Source of the DNA: Fluviibacter sp039805865
GTDB taxonomy: Bacteria; Pseudomonadota; Gammaproteobacteria; Burkholderiales; Rhodocyclaceae
NCBI GenBank assembly: GCA_039805865.1
Contig: JBDLTI010000001.1
Span: forward strand, 49,361-113,360
Direction of reading: 5' to 3'
DNA: 64,000 bases
Positions 1 to 8,546 of the stretch are shown piece after piece; position 1 is the stretch's first letter; each line of letters opens with the position of its first letter. Under the pieces are notes generated by a model. The model saw only the letters and a list, made by a program, of their open reading frames with translations. It was not told where the DNA came from and ran no database searches. The position numbers and the translations under genes were made by a program.

Positions 1-869
1 ATCCATTCATCGCTAATGGCAACAGGCAAGAGATCCGGGTCCGGGAAGTAGCGATAATCCATCGCGTCTTCTTTGGTGCGCATGGCGCGCGTTTCGCCGG
101 TGTCTGGGTCGAACTGCACGGTCGCTTGCTGAATGGCGCGACCTTCTTCCAGTTCATTAATTTGCCATTGGACTTCAAAGTCGATGGCCTGCTGCATGAA
201 GCGGAAGGAGTTGAGGTTTTTAATTTCGCGGCGGGTGCCGAATGGCTGGCCCGGTTTGCGTACCGAGACGTTGGCGTCACAGCGGAAGGAACCTTCCTGC
301 ATGTTGCCATCACAAATGCCGATCCAGCGCACCAGGCTGTGCAGGGCTCGGGCGTAAGCAACCGCCTCGGCCGATGAACGCATTTCCGGTTCGGTCACAA
401 TTTCCAGCAGCGGGGTGCCGGCGCGATTGAGGTCCACACCGGTGCGGCCGTGAAAGTCTTCATGCAGTGATTTGCCGGCATCTTCTTCCATGTGCGCCCG
501 TGTCAGGTTAACAACCTTTTCAACAGCGTCATCACCTTGGCCGAGTTGTAGCACGATCTGGCCACCCACCACGACGGGGTTTTCAAATTGGCTGATCTGG
601 TAACCCTTCGGCAGATCCGGGTAGAAGTAATTCTTACGGGCAAAGATGGAGTGCTGATCGATCTTGGCACCCACGGCCAGGCCAAAGCGAATAGCACAGC
701 CAACGGCTTCGCGATTCACTACGGGCAACACGCCCGGCATGGCCAGGTCGATCAGGCTGGTTTGCACATTCGGCTCGGCGCCGAAGGCAGTGGCGGCCCC
801 CGAAAAGATCTTCGATTGGGTGGCGAGTTGGGCATGCGTTTCGATGCCGATGACAACTTCCCAGGTCAT
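1..869 (-). CDS. gatB: Asp/Glu-tRNA amidotransferase subunit B (partial)
   Basis: GatB binds the mischarged Glu-tRNA(Gln) or Asp-tRNA(Asn) and activates it with ATP for transamidation with GatA and GatC. About 289 N-terminal codons are visible; the C-terminal part (rest of the cradle plus helical and YqeY-like domains) lies beyond the left edge. The N-terminus reads MTWEVVIGIETHAQL, matching the family start, and the GatB signature DLPKGYQISQFE is present near residue 90, with the conserved GxCDGNMQEGSFRCDANVS-type segment following. The start ATG lies 28 bp after gatA ends, so gatCAB is one operon. The presence of GatCAB implies that Gln-tRNA and/or Asn-tRNA are made by the indirect route. 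Identification is secure; only the truncation limits it. Confidence 0.97.
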   Translation of the reverse strand, partial: MTWEVVIGIETHAQLATQSKIFSGAATAFGAEPNVQTSLIDLAMPGVLPVVNREAVGCAIRFGLAVGAKIDQHSIFARKNYFYPDLPKGYQISQFENPVVVGGQIVLQLGQGDDAVEKVVNLTRAHMEEDAGKSLHEDFHGRTGVDLNRAGTPLLEIVTEPEMRSSAEAVAYARALHSLVRWIGICDGNMQEGSFRCDANVSVRKPGQPFGTRREIKNLNSFRFMQQAIDFEVQWQINELEEGRAIQQATVQFDPDTGETRAMRTKEDAMDYRYFPDPDLLPVAISDEW

Positions 870-897
870 AGTGGGCTCTCTGGTCTTGATACGTGAA

Positions 898-2352
898 TCA
901 GGCGAAGGCGGCTGGCGTGCGACGATGCCAGTCGGTGACTTGCTGATATTGGTGTGCAACGTTCAACAGGCGATGTTCGCTGAAGTACGGGCCAATCAGT
1001 TGCATGCCGGTAGGCAGGCCGTTGATTTCGCCACAGGGGTGCGACAGCGCCGGGATACCGGCCAGGTTAACGCCGATGGTGTAGATGTCAGATAGATACA
1101 TCTGCACCGGGTCGGCAGACTTCTCGCCGAACTTGAAGGCGGCGCCCGGTGTCGTGGGGCTGGCGATAACATCGCAGTGCTTGAAGGCGGCGTCGAAATC
1201 GCTGGCGATCAGACGGCGAATACGTTGTGCCTGCAGGTAGTAGGCATCGTAGTAGCCGTGCGATAGCACGTAGGTGCCAATCAGTATGCGGCGTTTTACT
1301 TCTTCGCCAAAACCCTGTGCCCGTGATTTGGCGTACATATCGTTGAGGTCGCTGTACTCGGGTGCGCGATAGCCGTAACGAACGCCATCAAAGCGCGACA
1401 GATTCGAGCTGGCTTCGGCCGGGGCGATCACGTAATAGGCAGAGACGGATTGGCTAATTGATGGCAGCGAAACTTCCACGGTTTCGGCACCCAGTTTGCG
1501 GTATTCGGCCAGCGCGGTTTCGATGGCGGCCATAGTGGCAGCATCGCCGTCGGCACCAAAGAACTCTTTCGGCAGACCGATGCGCAAGCCCTTGAGTGGT
1601 TGCTCAAGTGAGCGGGTGTAGTCCTCGTTCTCACGCTCCAGGCTGGTGGAATCCTTCGCATCAAAACCGGCGAAGGCATTCAGTAACAGGCCGCAGTCTT
1701 CAGCCGAGGCGGCCATGGGGCCAGCCTGATCCAGCGATGAGGCAAAGGCGATCATGCCCCAGCGCGAGACGGTGCCATACGACGGCTTCAAACCGGTGAG
1801 ACCACACAGCGCAGCCGGTTGGCGGATCGAGCCGCCGGTATCGGTACCGGTGGCGGCGGGTGCCAGGCGTGCAGCTACCGCAGCGGCCGAGCCACCCGAT
1901 GAGCCACCGGGAACACGATCAGTATCCCAGGGGTTAAGTACCGGGCCGTAATACGAGGTTTCGTTGGAGGAGCCCATGGCAAATTCATCCATGTTCACCT
2001 TGCCCAGCGGCACCAAGCCGGCCTGATTACAACGTTCGATGACCGTGGCGTTGTAAGGGGCGATAAAGTTTTCCAGCATGCGCGAGCCACAGGTGGTGCG
2101 CCAGCCGTCCTGACAGAAGATGTCTTTGTGGGCGATTGGCACGCCGGTGAGCTGGCCCGCATTGCCACCAGCACGCGCGGCATCGGCGGCTTTGGCCGCA
2201 GCGCGGGATTTTTCTTCGTCAACGGTGACAAAGGCATTAATTAGCGGGTTGTGCTGGGCGATGCGACCGAGAAAAAGGTCGGTGAGCTCCAGGCTGGAAA
2301 CCTGCTTGGCGGCCAGTGCGGCGCTCAGTTCTTTAAGGCTGCGATGAATCAT
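898..2352 (-). CDS. gatA: Asp/Glu-tRNA amidotransferase subunit A
   Basis: GatA is the glutaminase of the GatCAB complex, releasing ammonia from glutamine for delivery to GatB. The 484-residue length is normal. The amidase-signature catalytic triad can be placed by spacing: Lys76 in the AHKDIF motif, the cis-Ser at about 151 in PGGSSGGSA, and the nucleophile Ser175 in TDTGGSIRQPA. The start codon overlaps the gatC stop by four bases (ATGA), a typical sign of translational coupling, and gatB follows after 28 bp. Nothing looks degraded. It is cytoplasmic and has no signal peptide. Other amidase-family enzymes share the triad, but the gatC/gatB neighbours decide the call. Confidence 0.98.
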   Translation of the reverse strand: MIHRSLKELSAALAAKQVSSLELTDLFLGRIAQHNPLINAFVTVDEEKSRAAAKAADAARAGGNAGQLTGVPIAHKDIFCQDGWRTTCGSRMLENFIAPYNATVIERCNQAGLVPLGKVNMDEFAMGSSNETSYYGPVLNPWDTDRVPGGSSGGSAAAVAARLAPAATGTDTGGSIRQPAALCGLTGLKPSYGTVSRWGMIAFASSLDQAGPMAASAEDCGLLLNAFAGFDAKDSTSLERENEDYTRSLEQPLKGLRIGLPKEFFGADGDAATMAAIETALAEYRKLGAETVEVSLPSISQSVSAYYVIAPAEASSNLSRFDGVRYGYRAPEYSDLNDMYAKSRAQGFGEEVKRRILIGTYVLSHGYYDAYYLQAQRIRRLIASDFDAAFKHCDVIASPTTPGAAFKFGEKSADPVQMYLSDIYTIGVNLAGIPALSHPCGEINGLPTGMQLIGPYFSEHRLLNVAHQYQQVTDWHRRTPAAFA

Positions 2353-2642
2353 TCGATCACCTTTGGTACCAGGAATAGGCCGGCCTCGGCTTCCGGCGCC
2401 AGCGCAAGACAGCGGTCGCGCTGCTCGAGGCTGCCTTCGGTCACGGCATCGGTACGCAGGCGTTGCGCCACGTTGCAGGCGTGGGCCATGGGGGCAATGC
2501 CTTCGGTATTGACCTGGCGCAGCTCGGCGATCATGCCGAAAATGTTGTCTAGATGGCCTAAAGTGGCCGAGACCTGCTCGTTATCGAGCTCGATTCTGGC
2601 CAGTTTGGCCAGTCTTTGTACGTCTTGAGGGGTAAAAGCCAT
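2349..2642 (-). CDS. gatC: Asp/Glu-tRNA amidotransferase subunit C
   Basis: GatC is the small subunit that wraps around GatA and stabilises the GatA-GatB interface. The 97-residue protein begins MAFTPQDVQRLAKLARIEL and contains the family-typical LDNIFGMIAELRQVNTEG region and the later segment corresponding to P(M/L)AH. It is the first gene of the gatCAB operon and is divergent from mreB; the 242-bp intergenic region should hold promoters for both directions. Overlap with gatA is four bases. The length and sequence are standard for the family. Confidence 0.97.
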   Translation of the reverse strand: MAFTPQDVQRLAKLARIELDNEQVSATLGHLDNIFGMIAELRQVNTEGIAPMAHACNVAQRLRTDAVTEGSLEQRDRCLALAPEAEAGLFLVPKVIE

Positions 2643-2733
2643 GATGTAACTCTATGGTTGCCGTCGGTATGCGTGGAATTTGCCTAAACCACCAAAAGGT
2701 AGGCTGAGGCGGCGAAATCGGGTCGCCAACCCC

Positions 2734-2768
2734 GGGGATATGCTTAAGGCATTCCTTGGAATATCCCC
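2734..2768. repeat. Imperfect palindrome in the gatC/mreB divergent region
   Basis: The arms GGGGATAT (2734-2741) and ATATCCCC (2761-2768) are perfect reverse complements; inside them AAGG (2746-2749) faces CCTT (2754-2757) around a CATT centre. The whole element is 35 bp. It lies just upstream of the likely mreB -10 box and could be an operator for a dimeric regulator acting on gatCAB, mreB or both. There is no T-run on either side, so it does not look like a terminator. Function is inference. Confidence 0.45.
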
Positions 2769-2786
2769 TTGAATTTGCGGTATTAT
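2756..2786 (+). promoter_or_regulatory. Candidate mreB promoter
   Basis: A good -10 box TATTAT (2781-2786) is preceded by TTGGAA (2756-2761) at a long 19-bp spacing. The -35 overlaps the right arm region of the palindrome at 2734-2768. The predicted start near 2793 would leave a leader of about 90 nt before the mreB ATG. The spacing is not ideal, so the -35 assignment is tentative. Confidence 0.35.
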
Positions 2787-2884
2787 ACGCGGTTTGGTCG
2801 GGGTTAAGTTCTGGTGCCCTGCTGCATTGCAGCGCGAATGACAGATTCTGCGCGCGTGCCCTAATTTTAGATTTGGAGTGTTTC

Positions 2885-3928
2885 ATGTTCGGACTGTTTC
2901 GCGGAATGTTTTCTAACGACCTGGCAATTGATCTGGGTACGGCCAATACGCTGATTTATGCGCGTGGCAAAGGCATCGTGCTGGATGAGCCTTCGGTGGT
3001 TGCCATTCGTACGGACGGTGGCCCGAGCGCACGTAAGTCGATTGAAGCGGTCGGTAAAGAAGCCAAGTTGATGCTGGGTAAAACACCGGGCAGCATTAAC
3101 GCCATTCGCCCGATGAAAGACGGTGTGATCGCCGACTTTACGGTGACTGAGCAGATGCTCAAGCAATTCATCAAGCGCGTGCATGACGTACGTATGTTTG
3201 CCCCATCGCCACGCATCATCATTTGCGTGCCGTGTGGCTCGACGCAGGTTGAGCGCCGTGCGATTCGCGAATCGGCATTGGGTGCCGGTGCATCGCAGGT
3301 GTATCTGATTGAAGAACCGATGGCCGCAGCGATTGGTGCTGGCTTGCCGGTTGAAGATGCGACCGGTTCGATGGTGGTGGATATCGGTGGTGGCACCACC
3401 GAAGTCGGCGTGATTTCGCTGGGTGGCATGGTCTACTCGACCTCGGTGCGGGTAGGTGGCGACAAATTCGATGAGTCGATCATCAACTACATCCGCCGTA
3501 ACTACGGCATGCTGATCGGTGAAACCACCGCAGAAAACATCAAGAAACAAATTGGTACGGCATTCCCAGGCGTTGAAGTCATGGAGATGGAAGTGAAGGG
3601 TCGTAATCTGGCGGAAGGTATTCCACGTACCTTTACCGTGACCTCGAACGAAATGCTCGAAGCGCTGTCGGAGCCAACCAACCAGATCGTTACCGCGGTG
3701 AAGCAGGCGCTGGAACAGACGCCGCCGGAGCTGGGTGCCGATATTGCCGAGCGTGGCCTGATACTTACAGGCGGCGGTGCATTGTTGCGTGACCTGGATC
3801 GTCTGCTGCGCGAAGAAACCGGCCTGCCAGTGATGGTGGCCGAAGATCCGCTGACCTGTGTGGTTCGTGGTTGCGGCATCGCCCTCGAGAAGATGGACAA
3901 ACTGGGTAACGTGTTCGCCAGCGAATAA
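2885..3928 (+). CDS. mreB: Rod shape-determining protein MreB (bacterial actin)
   Basis: MreB polymerises on the inner face of the membrane and guides lateral peptidoglycan synthesis with MreC, MreD, PBP2 and RodA. The 347-residue length is standard. The actin-fold nucleotide motifs are visible: phosphate-1 DLGTANTLIY near residue 13, phosphate-2 VVDIGGGTTEVGVISLGG near 165, and the adenosine motif LTGGGALLRDLD near 290. The reading frame extends upstream, but the start at MFGLFRGMFSNDLAIDLG is the one conserved in the family (amphipathic N-terminus for membrane binding), so the upstream 43 codons were dropped. It is the first gene of the elongasome operon. Confidence 0.97.
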   Translation: MFGLFRGMFSNDLAIDLGTANTLIYARGKGIVLDEPSVVAIRTDGGPSARKSIEAVGKEAKLMLGKTPGSINAIRPMKDGVIADFTVTEQMLKQFIKRVHDVRMFAPSPRIIICVPCGSTQVERRAIRESALGAGASQVYLIEEPMAAAIGAGLPVEDATGSMVVDIGGGTTEVGVISLGGMVYSTSVRVGGDKFDESIINYIRRNYGMLIGETTAENIKKQIGTAFPGVEVMEMEVKGRNLAEGIPRTFTVTSNEMLEALSEPTNQIVTAVKQALEQTPPELGADIAERGLILTGGGALLRDLDRLLREETGLPVMVAEDPLTCVVRGCGIALEKMDKLGNVFASE

Positions 3929-3970
3929 GAACAGTCGCCAGATCTCTGATCGGTCTGGCGGAGTTTTCTG

Positions 3971-4897
3971 ATGTCGGGACTGGATCACCAACCCCCTCCG
4001 TTATTCAAGCAAGGGCCAGCACCGCTGGCCCTGTTGATTCTGTACGTCTGTACGTCGATTTCGTTGCTGGTGCTCGATGACCGGTTCCGTTATCTTGAGC
4101 CGATGCGTCTGGCGCTCACTTATGTAACGTCACCACTCAAGCAGGTCGTGCAATGGCCAGTGATTGCACTGACCACGGTGGATGAATATGCAGTCACGCT
4201 GGATCAGGTGCGTCAGGACAACACCGCATTACGTCAGGCACGTCTGGTCGATGCCGAAAAAACGCAAAAGCTGGAAGTGCTTGAAGCCGAAAATCTCTAT
4301 CTGCGTAAGTTGTTAGAAACCAAGCGTGTCTTGGGTGCGCGTGTACAACCGGCAACCATTCTTTATAGCGCGCGTGACCCGTTTAATCGTCGCGTCATTC
4401 TTGATCGGGGGAGCGACCAAGGCGTGATCGAAGGCCAGCCTGTCGTTGATGATCAGGGTGTGGTGGGTCAGGTTACCCGCGTAGCGCCAGACAATGCGGA
4501 AGTCACCCTGCTGACCGATCGCAATCAATCGATTCCGGCGCAGGTGGTGCGCAATGGTTTGCGTACAGTCGTCTTTGGTACGGGTGATGGACGCCTGGAA
4601 ATGCGTTACATGTCATCTAATGCCGACGTTCAGGTTGGCGATTGGATCGTAACCTCCGGCATTGATGGCATTTATCCGCGTGGCTTACGCGTGGGCAAAG
4701 TAGAGAGCCTCGAGAGTGATCCAAACGGTATCTTCTCCAAATTTATTCTGACGCCAGCAGCGGGCATGGGCCGTTATGGTGAAGTGCTGTTGCTGGAACC
4801 GGTGACTTTGCCGACGGATCGTCCGGCTTCGTTAGACCGTGCAGCAGATCAGGCAACGGGCACTACGATGTCCAAGAAAAAACGTAAGGCGCAATAA
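3971..4897 (+). CDS. mreC: Rod shape-determining protein MreC
   Basis: MreC is a bitopic inner-membrane protein whose periplasmic domain links MreB filaments to PBP2. The 308-residue protein has a cytoplasmic N-terminus, one membrane segment at about residues 17-36 (ALLILYVCTSISLLVL), a periplasmic coiled coil at about 75-115, and the beta-barrel region with the family motif SARDPFNRRVILDRGSDQGV. The C-terminus ends in a basic KKKRKAQ tail. It follows mreB after 42 bp, with a short GGAG-type ribosome site. Two bases separate it from mreD, so the genes are probably coupled. Confidence 0.96.
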   Translation: MSGLDHQPPPLFKQGPAPLALLILYVCTSISLLVLDDRFRYLEPMRLALTYVTSPLKQVVQWPVIALTTVDEYAVTLDQVRQDNTALRQARLVDAEKTQKLEVLEAENLYLRKLLETKRVLGARVQPATILYSARDPFNRRVILDRGSDQGVIEGQPVVDDQGVVGQVTRVAPDNAEVTLLTDRNQSIPAQVVRNGLRTVVFGTGDGRLEMRYMSSNADVQVGDWIVTSGIDGIYPRGLRVGKVESLESDPNGIFSKFILTPAAGMGRYGEVLLLEPVTLPTDRPASLDRAADQATGTTMSKKKRKAQ

Positions 4898-4899
4898 TC

Positions 4900-5421
4900 A
4901 TGCAGATTGATTTTCAGTCGTCTCGCCTATTGCGCCCAGCCCGTCCTGGATTTATCCGGCTGACCTTGTTGCTGGCGTTCTTTCTGAATTTGTTGCCGAC
5001 ATCTTTCTGGCCGTGGTTTCCGGATTGGGTGGCACTGGTCGTTGTGTTCTGGTCGATTCGTTCGCCCCTGGTAGTGGGTACGGGTACAGCCTTTGTGCTG
5101 GGTATCTTGATGGACGTGGTCGATGGCAGCCTGATGGGACAGCATGCGTTGGCCTATGTGCTGATGTCTTATGCGTGTCGTGTGTTAGCGCACCGAATTC
5201 TTTGGCTCCCGTTGAGGCAACAAGTGGTCAACGTGTTGCCGATTATTTTTACTGGCGCCTGCTTGCAGGTGTTGGTGCGCTGGTTTGCCGGCGATCAATT
5301 GCCGAGCCTATTTTATTTCGTGCAGCCTTTTGCCACGGTTGCGCTCTGGGTGCCAGCAACTTACGTGCTGATGTTGCCGCAGTTCCTGTCGAACGACCGG
5401 GACTACGAGCGGCCAATCTAA
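4900..5421 (+). CDS. mreD: Rod shape-determining protein MreD
   Basis: MreD is a small polytopic inner-membrane protein of the elongasome, thought to balance MreC activation of PBP2. The 173-residue product is very hydrophobic, with about five or six predicted membrane segments starting with LTLLLAFFLNLLPTSFWP. The conserved segment FVLGILMDVVDGSLMGQHAL is present. It sits two bases after mreC and three bases before mrdA. MreD sequences diverge widely, so the assignment rests partly on position between mreC and mrdA, but the motif agrees. Confidence 0.94.
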   Translation: MQIDFQSSRLLRPARPGFIRLTLLLAFFLNLLPTSFWPWFPDWVALVVVFWSIRSPLVVGTGTAFVLGILMDVVDGSLMGQHALAYVLMSYACRVLAHRILWLPLRQQVVNVLPIIFTGACLQVLVRWFAGDQLPSLFYFVQPFATVALWVPATYVLMLPQFLSNDRDYERPI

Positions 5422-5424
5422 TCC

Positions 5425-7446
5425 ATGGCGCACTTCGAAGACCGGGACGCCAGCCAGAAATTTCAGGGTCGGCTAAGCACCGCCTCGGTGATCATGCTGA
5501 TCGCCTTCTTTATTCTGGTCTTACGCTTTTTCTGGCTGGGTGTAGTCCAGAACGGTTATTACACGACGCGGGCGGAAGACAATCGTTTAACGCTGGTGCC
5601 GGTGGTGCCGAACCGGGGTCTGATCTTCGACCGTAACGGCGTGCTCATGGCGACCAATACTTCGGCGTATACGTTGGAGATTGTGCCGGGACGAGCTGGC
5701 CCGATTGATCAAACCATCGAAGAGTTGTCGAAAGTGGTGACGATCGAAGGCAAAGACAAGCGTCGTTTCAAACAGTTATTACGTGAAGCAAAGACCTTCG
5801 AGTCGATTCCGATTCGCTCCCGTTTAACCGAAGAGGAAGTCGCACGCTTTGCTGCGCAGCGCTACCGCTTCCCTGGTGTTGAAGTGCGCGCGCGCCTGTT
5901 CCGTAGTTACCCCCTGGGTGAAACAGCCTCACATGCTTTAGGCTACATGGGCCGCATCAATACCAAAGATCTGGAGCGCATTGATGAAGAAGGCCAGGCG
6001 GCCAACTATCGTGGCACAGACCATATCGGTAAAACGGGTCTGGAGCAGCGCTACGAATTTGAAATGCATGGCGTGAGCGGTTTCGAAAGTGTCGAGGTCG
6101 ACGCGGGTGGCCGTGGTATTCGCGTGCTGTCGCGCACCCCTCCTGTGTCCGGCAATAATTTGAATCTGACGATTGATGCCAAGTTGCAGCAAGTCGCCGA
6201 AACGGCCTTTGGTAAACGTCGTGGTGCCCTGGTAGCGATTGATCCGGCCAATGGCGAGATTCTGGCCTTGGTCTCCATGCCGACGTATGACCCGAATCTG
6301 TTTGTTGATGGTATCCGTAGTGATGATTGGGATGTGCTGAATACCGACATCAACAAACCGCTGCTTAATCGGGCAATCTACGGCACGTATCCACCGGGAT
6401 CCACTTTTAAGCCTTTTATGGCGCTGGGCGCACTGACTGCGGGCAAACGGACACCACAGCAAGCGATTAGTGACCCGGGTTACTTTAATTTCGGCAACCA
6501 TACCTTCCGCGATGACAAAAAAGGCGGCCATGGCATGGTGAACATGTACACCTCAATCGTTCATTCATGCGATACCTATTACTACACCCTGGCCAATGAT
6601 TGGGGGATCAACGGTATCGCCGACTTTATGGGTCAGATGGGGTTTGGTAGCAAGACCGGTATTGATATCGATGGCGAGTCGCGCGGCATCCTACCTTCAG
6701 AAGCATGGAAGCAGCGCCGCTTTAAACGTCCGGAACAACAGAAATGGTATGCCGGCGAAACGATTTCGATCGGCATTGGCCAGGGCTATAACTCGTACAC
6801 GATGATGCAGCTGGCTCAGGCAACGGCCATTCTGGCGAATGACGGCGTTGGCTATAAGCCGCATTTGGTGCGTAGCATTAGTGATGTACGCTCGGGTGGT
6901 GTACGCGAAATTCCGCTGGAAAAGACGCACGAAGTTGCGCTTAAACCAGAGCATGTGGAAGTGATCAAAAACGCCATGATTGGTGTGAATAAAGAAGGTA
7001 CGGGTACCAAAGCTTTTGCCGGTGCCAAGTACGTTGCCGCTGGTAAGACTGGGACGGCGCAGGTGTTTAGCCTGAATGGCGGCAACTATTCACATGGTGG
7101 CACTAAAGAATTTTTGCGGGATCACGCGTTGTTTATTGCATTCGCGCCCGCTGATAAACCGAAGATTGCATTGGCAGTGATCGTAGAAAACGCGGGTTTT
7201 GGTGCGACCTCGGCAGCGCCAATTACGCGCCAGGTGTTTGACTATTACCTGCAAGGCATTGTGCCTAAGGGACCAGCACCAGATGAGCCGGGTGAGCCTG
7301 TACCCGAATTGCGCGATATGGCGAATTACGTCGACCATCAGGATGACGACTACGACGCACAGAAAGCATTAAACACGCCAACACCGGGGCCTTTTGTGCG
7401 TATGCCTACGAGTACTCAGGCTTTACCAGTCAGGAAGAAGCCATGA
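5425..7446 (+). CDS. mrdA: Peptidoglycan transpeptidase, penicillin-binding protein 2
   Basis: PBP2 cross-links lateral-wall peptidoglycan and works with the glycosyltransferase RodA, encoded next. One N-terminal membrane anchor (about residues 20-42) is followed by the pedestal domain and a transpeptidase domain with all three active-site motifs: S326-T-F-K, S381-C-D, and K541-T-G. The 673 residues exceed the roughly 630 of E. coli PBP2; the excess is a proline- and acid-rich C-terminal tail of about 60 residues after the last conserved part, containing a DHQDDDYD stretch. Its stop overlaps the rodA start by four bases. Confidence 0.97.
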   Translation: MAHFEDRDASQKFQGRLSTASVIMLIAFFILVLRFFWLGVVQNGYYTTRAEDNRLTLVPVVPNRGLIFDRNGVLMATNTSAYTLEIVPGRAGPIDQTIEELSKVVTIEGKDKRRFKQLLREAKTFESIPIRSRLTEEEVARFAAQRYRFPGVEVRARLFRSYPLGETASHALGYMGRINTKDLERIDEEGQAANYRGTDHIGKTGLEQRYEFEMHGVSGFESVEVDAGGRGIRVLSRTPPVSGNNLNLTIDAKLQQVAETAFGKRRGALVAIDPANGEILALVSMPTYDPNLFVDGIRSDDWDVLNTDINKPLLNRAIYGTYPPGSTFKPFMALGALTAGKRTPQQAISDPGYFNFGNHTFRDDKKGGHGMVNMYTSIVHSCDTYYYTLANDWGINGIADFMGQMGFGSKTGIDIDGESRGILPSEAWKQRRFKRPEQQKWYAGETISIGIGQGYNSYTMMQLAQATAILANDGVGYKPHLVRSISDVRSGGVREIPLEKTHEVALKPEHVEVIKNAMIGVNKEGTGTKAFAGAKYVAAGKTGTAQVFSLNGGNYSHGGTKEFLRDHALFIAFAPADKPKIALAVIVENAGFGATSAAPITRQVFDYYLQGIVPKGPAPDEPGEPVPELRDMANYVDHQDDDYDAQKALNTPTPGPFVRMPTSTQALPVRKKP

Positions 7447-8546
7447 GCCGTTCCATCAACTGGCGGGGCTTCGTTCATGCCTGGTCCGAACATATCGATT
7501 TTCCGTTGTTCCGGATAACGATGTTGCTTATGGCGGTGGGTTTGCTCACCGTCTTTTCGGCAACCTGGTCCGGTCAGGAACGTATGCCGTCACAGTTACT
7601 GAACATGGCAGCGGCTGTTGGTCTAATGTTTGTTGTGGCACGCATCCCGCCACAGCGTTTGATGCAATTGGCCTGGCCAATGTACCTTTTTGGATTGGTG
7701 CTGCTGATACTGGTGATGCTCTTTGGTATTAAGGTGAATGGTGCCAAGCGCTGGCTATCGTTGGGCTTTACGAGAATCCAGCCCTCTGAAATCATGAAAA
7801 TCGCTATGCCTCTTGCCATGGCCTGGTACTTTCACCATTTCGAAAATCGTCGGTGGTTCTCCAAATACTTTGGCGCTCTGATGATTCTATTGGTGCCATC
7901 GGCACTGATTGCCAAGCAGCCGGATCTCGGTACCGCTATTCTGGTGTTCTCGGCCGGTTTCTACGTTATCTTTCTGGCAGGTCTTTCCTGGTGGGTGATT
8001 GGCGGCTTAACGGGTGCAGCGGTTGCTGTTGCGCCGTTTGCCTGGAATTTTCTGCATGACTACCAGCAAAAGCGCATTCTCACGCTGATTGACCCAACCA
8101 GTGATCCGTTAGGTTCCGGCTATCACATCATTCAGTCGACCATTGCGATTGGTTCTGGTGGGTTGATCGGCAAGGGGTACATGAGCGGCACGCAGGCCCA
8201 GCTGGAATTTATCCCCGAAAAACATACCGACTTTATCTTCGCGGTATTTGCCGAAGAGTGGGGGATGATTGGTAACGTCATTCTCGTAATCCTGTACGGG
8301 TTCCTCATCGAGCGTGGGCTGCGTATTTCGCTGCGCGCCAGCACTACCTTTAACCGCTTATTGGCTGGTTCGATTACGATGGGGTTTTTCACCTATGCCT
8401 TTGTCAACATGGGCATGGTGTCAGGCATTCTGCCCGTGGTCGGCGTGCCATTGCCCTTTATCAGCTATGGCGGTACAGCACTGGTGACCTTGTGTACGGG
8501 ACTGGGTATTCTGATGAGTATTGAAACGCACCGGACCAATCGCTGA
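7443..8546 (+). CDS. rodA: Peptidoglycan glycosyltransferase RodA (SEDS family)
   Basis: RodA polymerises lipid II into glycan strands for cell elongation, paired with PBP2. The 367-residue polytopic protein has about ten membrane segments and the SEDS hallmarks: GAKRWLSLGFTRIQPSE, KQPDLGTA, GSGGLIGKGYMSGTQAQLEF with EKHTDFIFAVFAEEWG, and the C-terminal LPVVGVPLPFISYGG. FtsW shares these motifs, but the mrdA neighbour and operon context decide for RodA. The start overlaps the mrdA stop (ATGA) and the stop shares one base with the rlpA start, so the three genes should be translated in a coupled way. Confidence 0.97.
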   Translation: MSRSINWRGFVHAWSEHIDFPLFRITMLLMAVGLLTVFSATWSGQERMPSQLLNMAAAVGLMFVVARIPPQRLMQLAWPMYLFGLVLLILVMLFGIKVNGAKRWLSLGFTRIQPSEIMKIAMPLAMAWYFHHFENRRWFSKYFGALMILLVPSALIAKQPDLGTAILVFSAGFYVIFLAGLSWWVIGGLTGAAVAVAPFAWNFLHDYQQKRILTLIDPTSDPLGSGYHIIQSTIAIGSGGLIGKGYMSGTQAQLEFIPEKHTDFIFAVFAEEWGMIGNVILVILYGFLIERGLRISLRASTTFNRLLAGSITMGFFTYAFVNMGMVSGILPVVGVPLPFISYGGTALVTLCTGLGILMSIETHRTNR

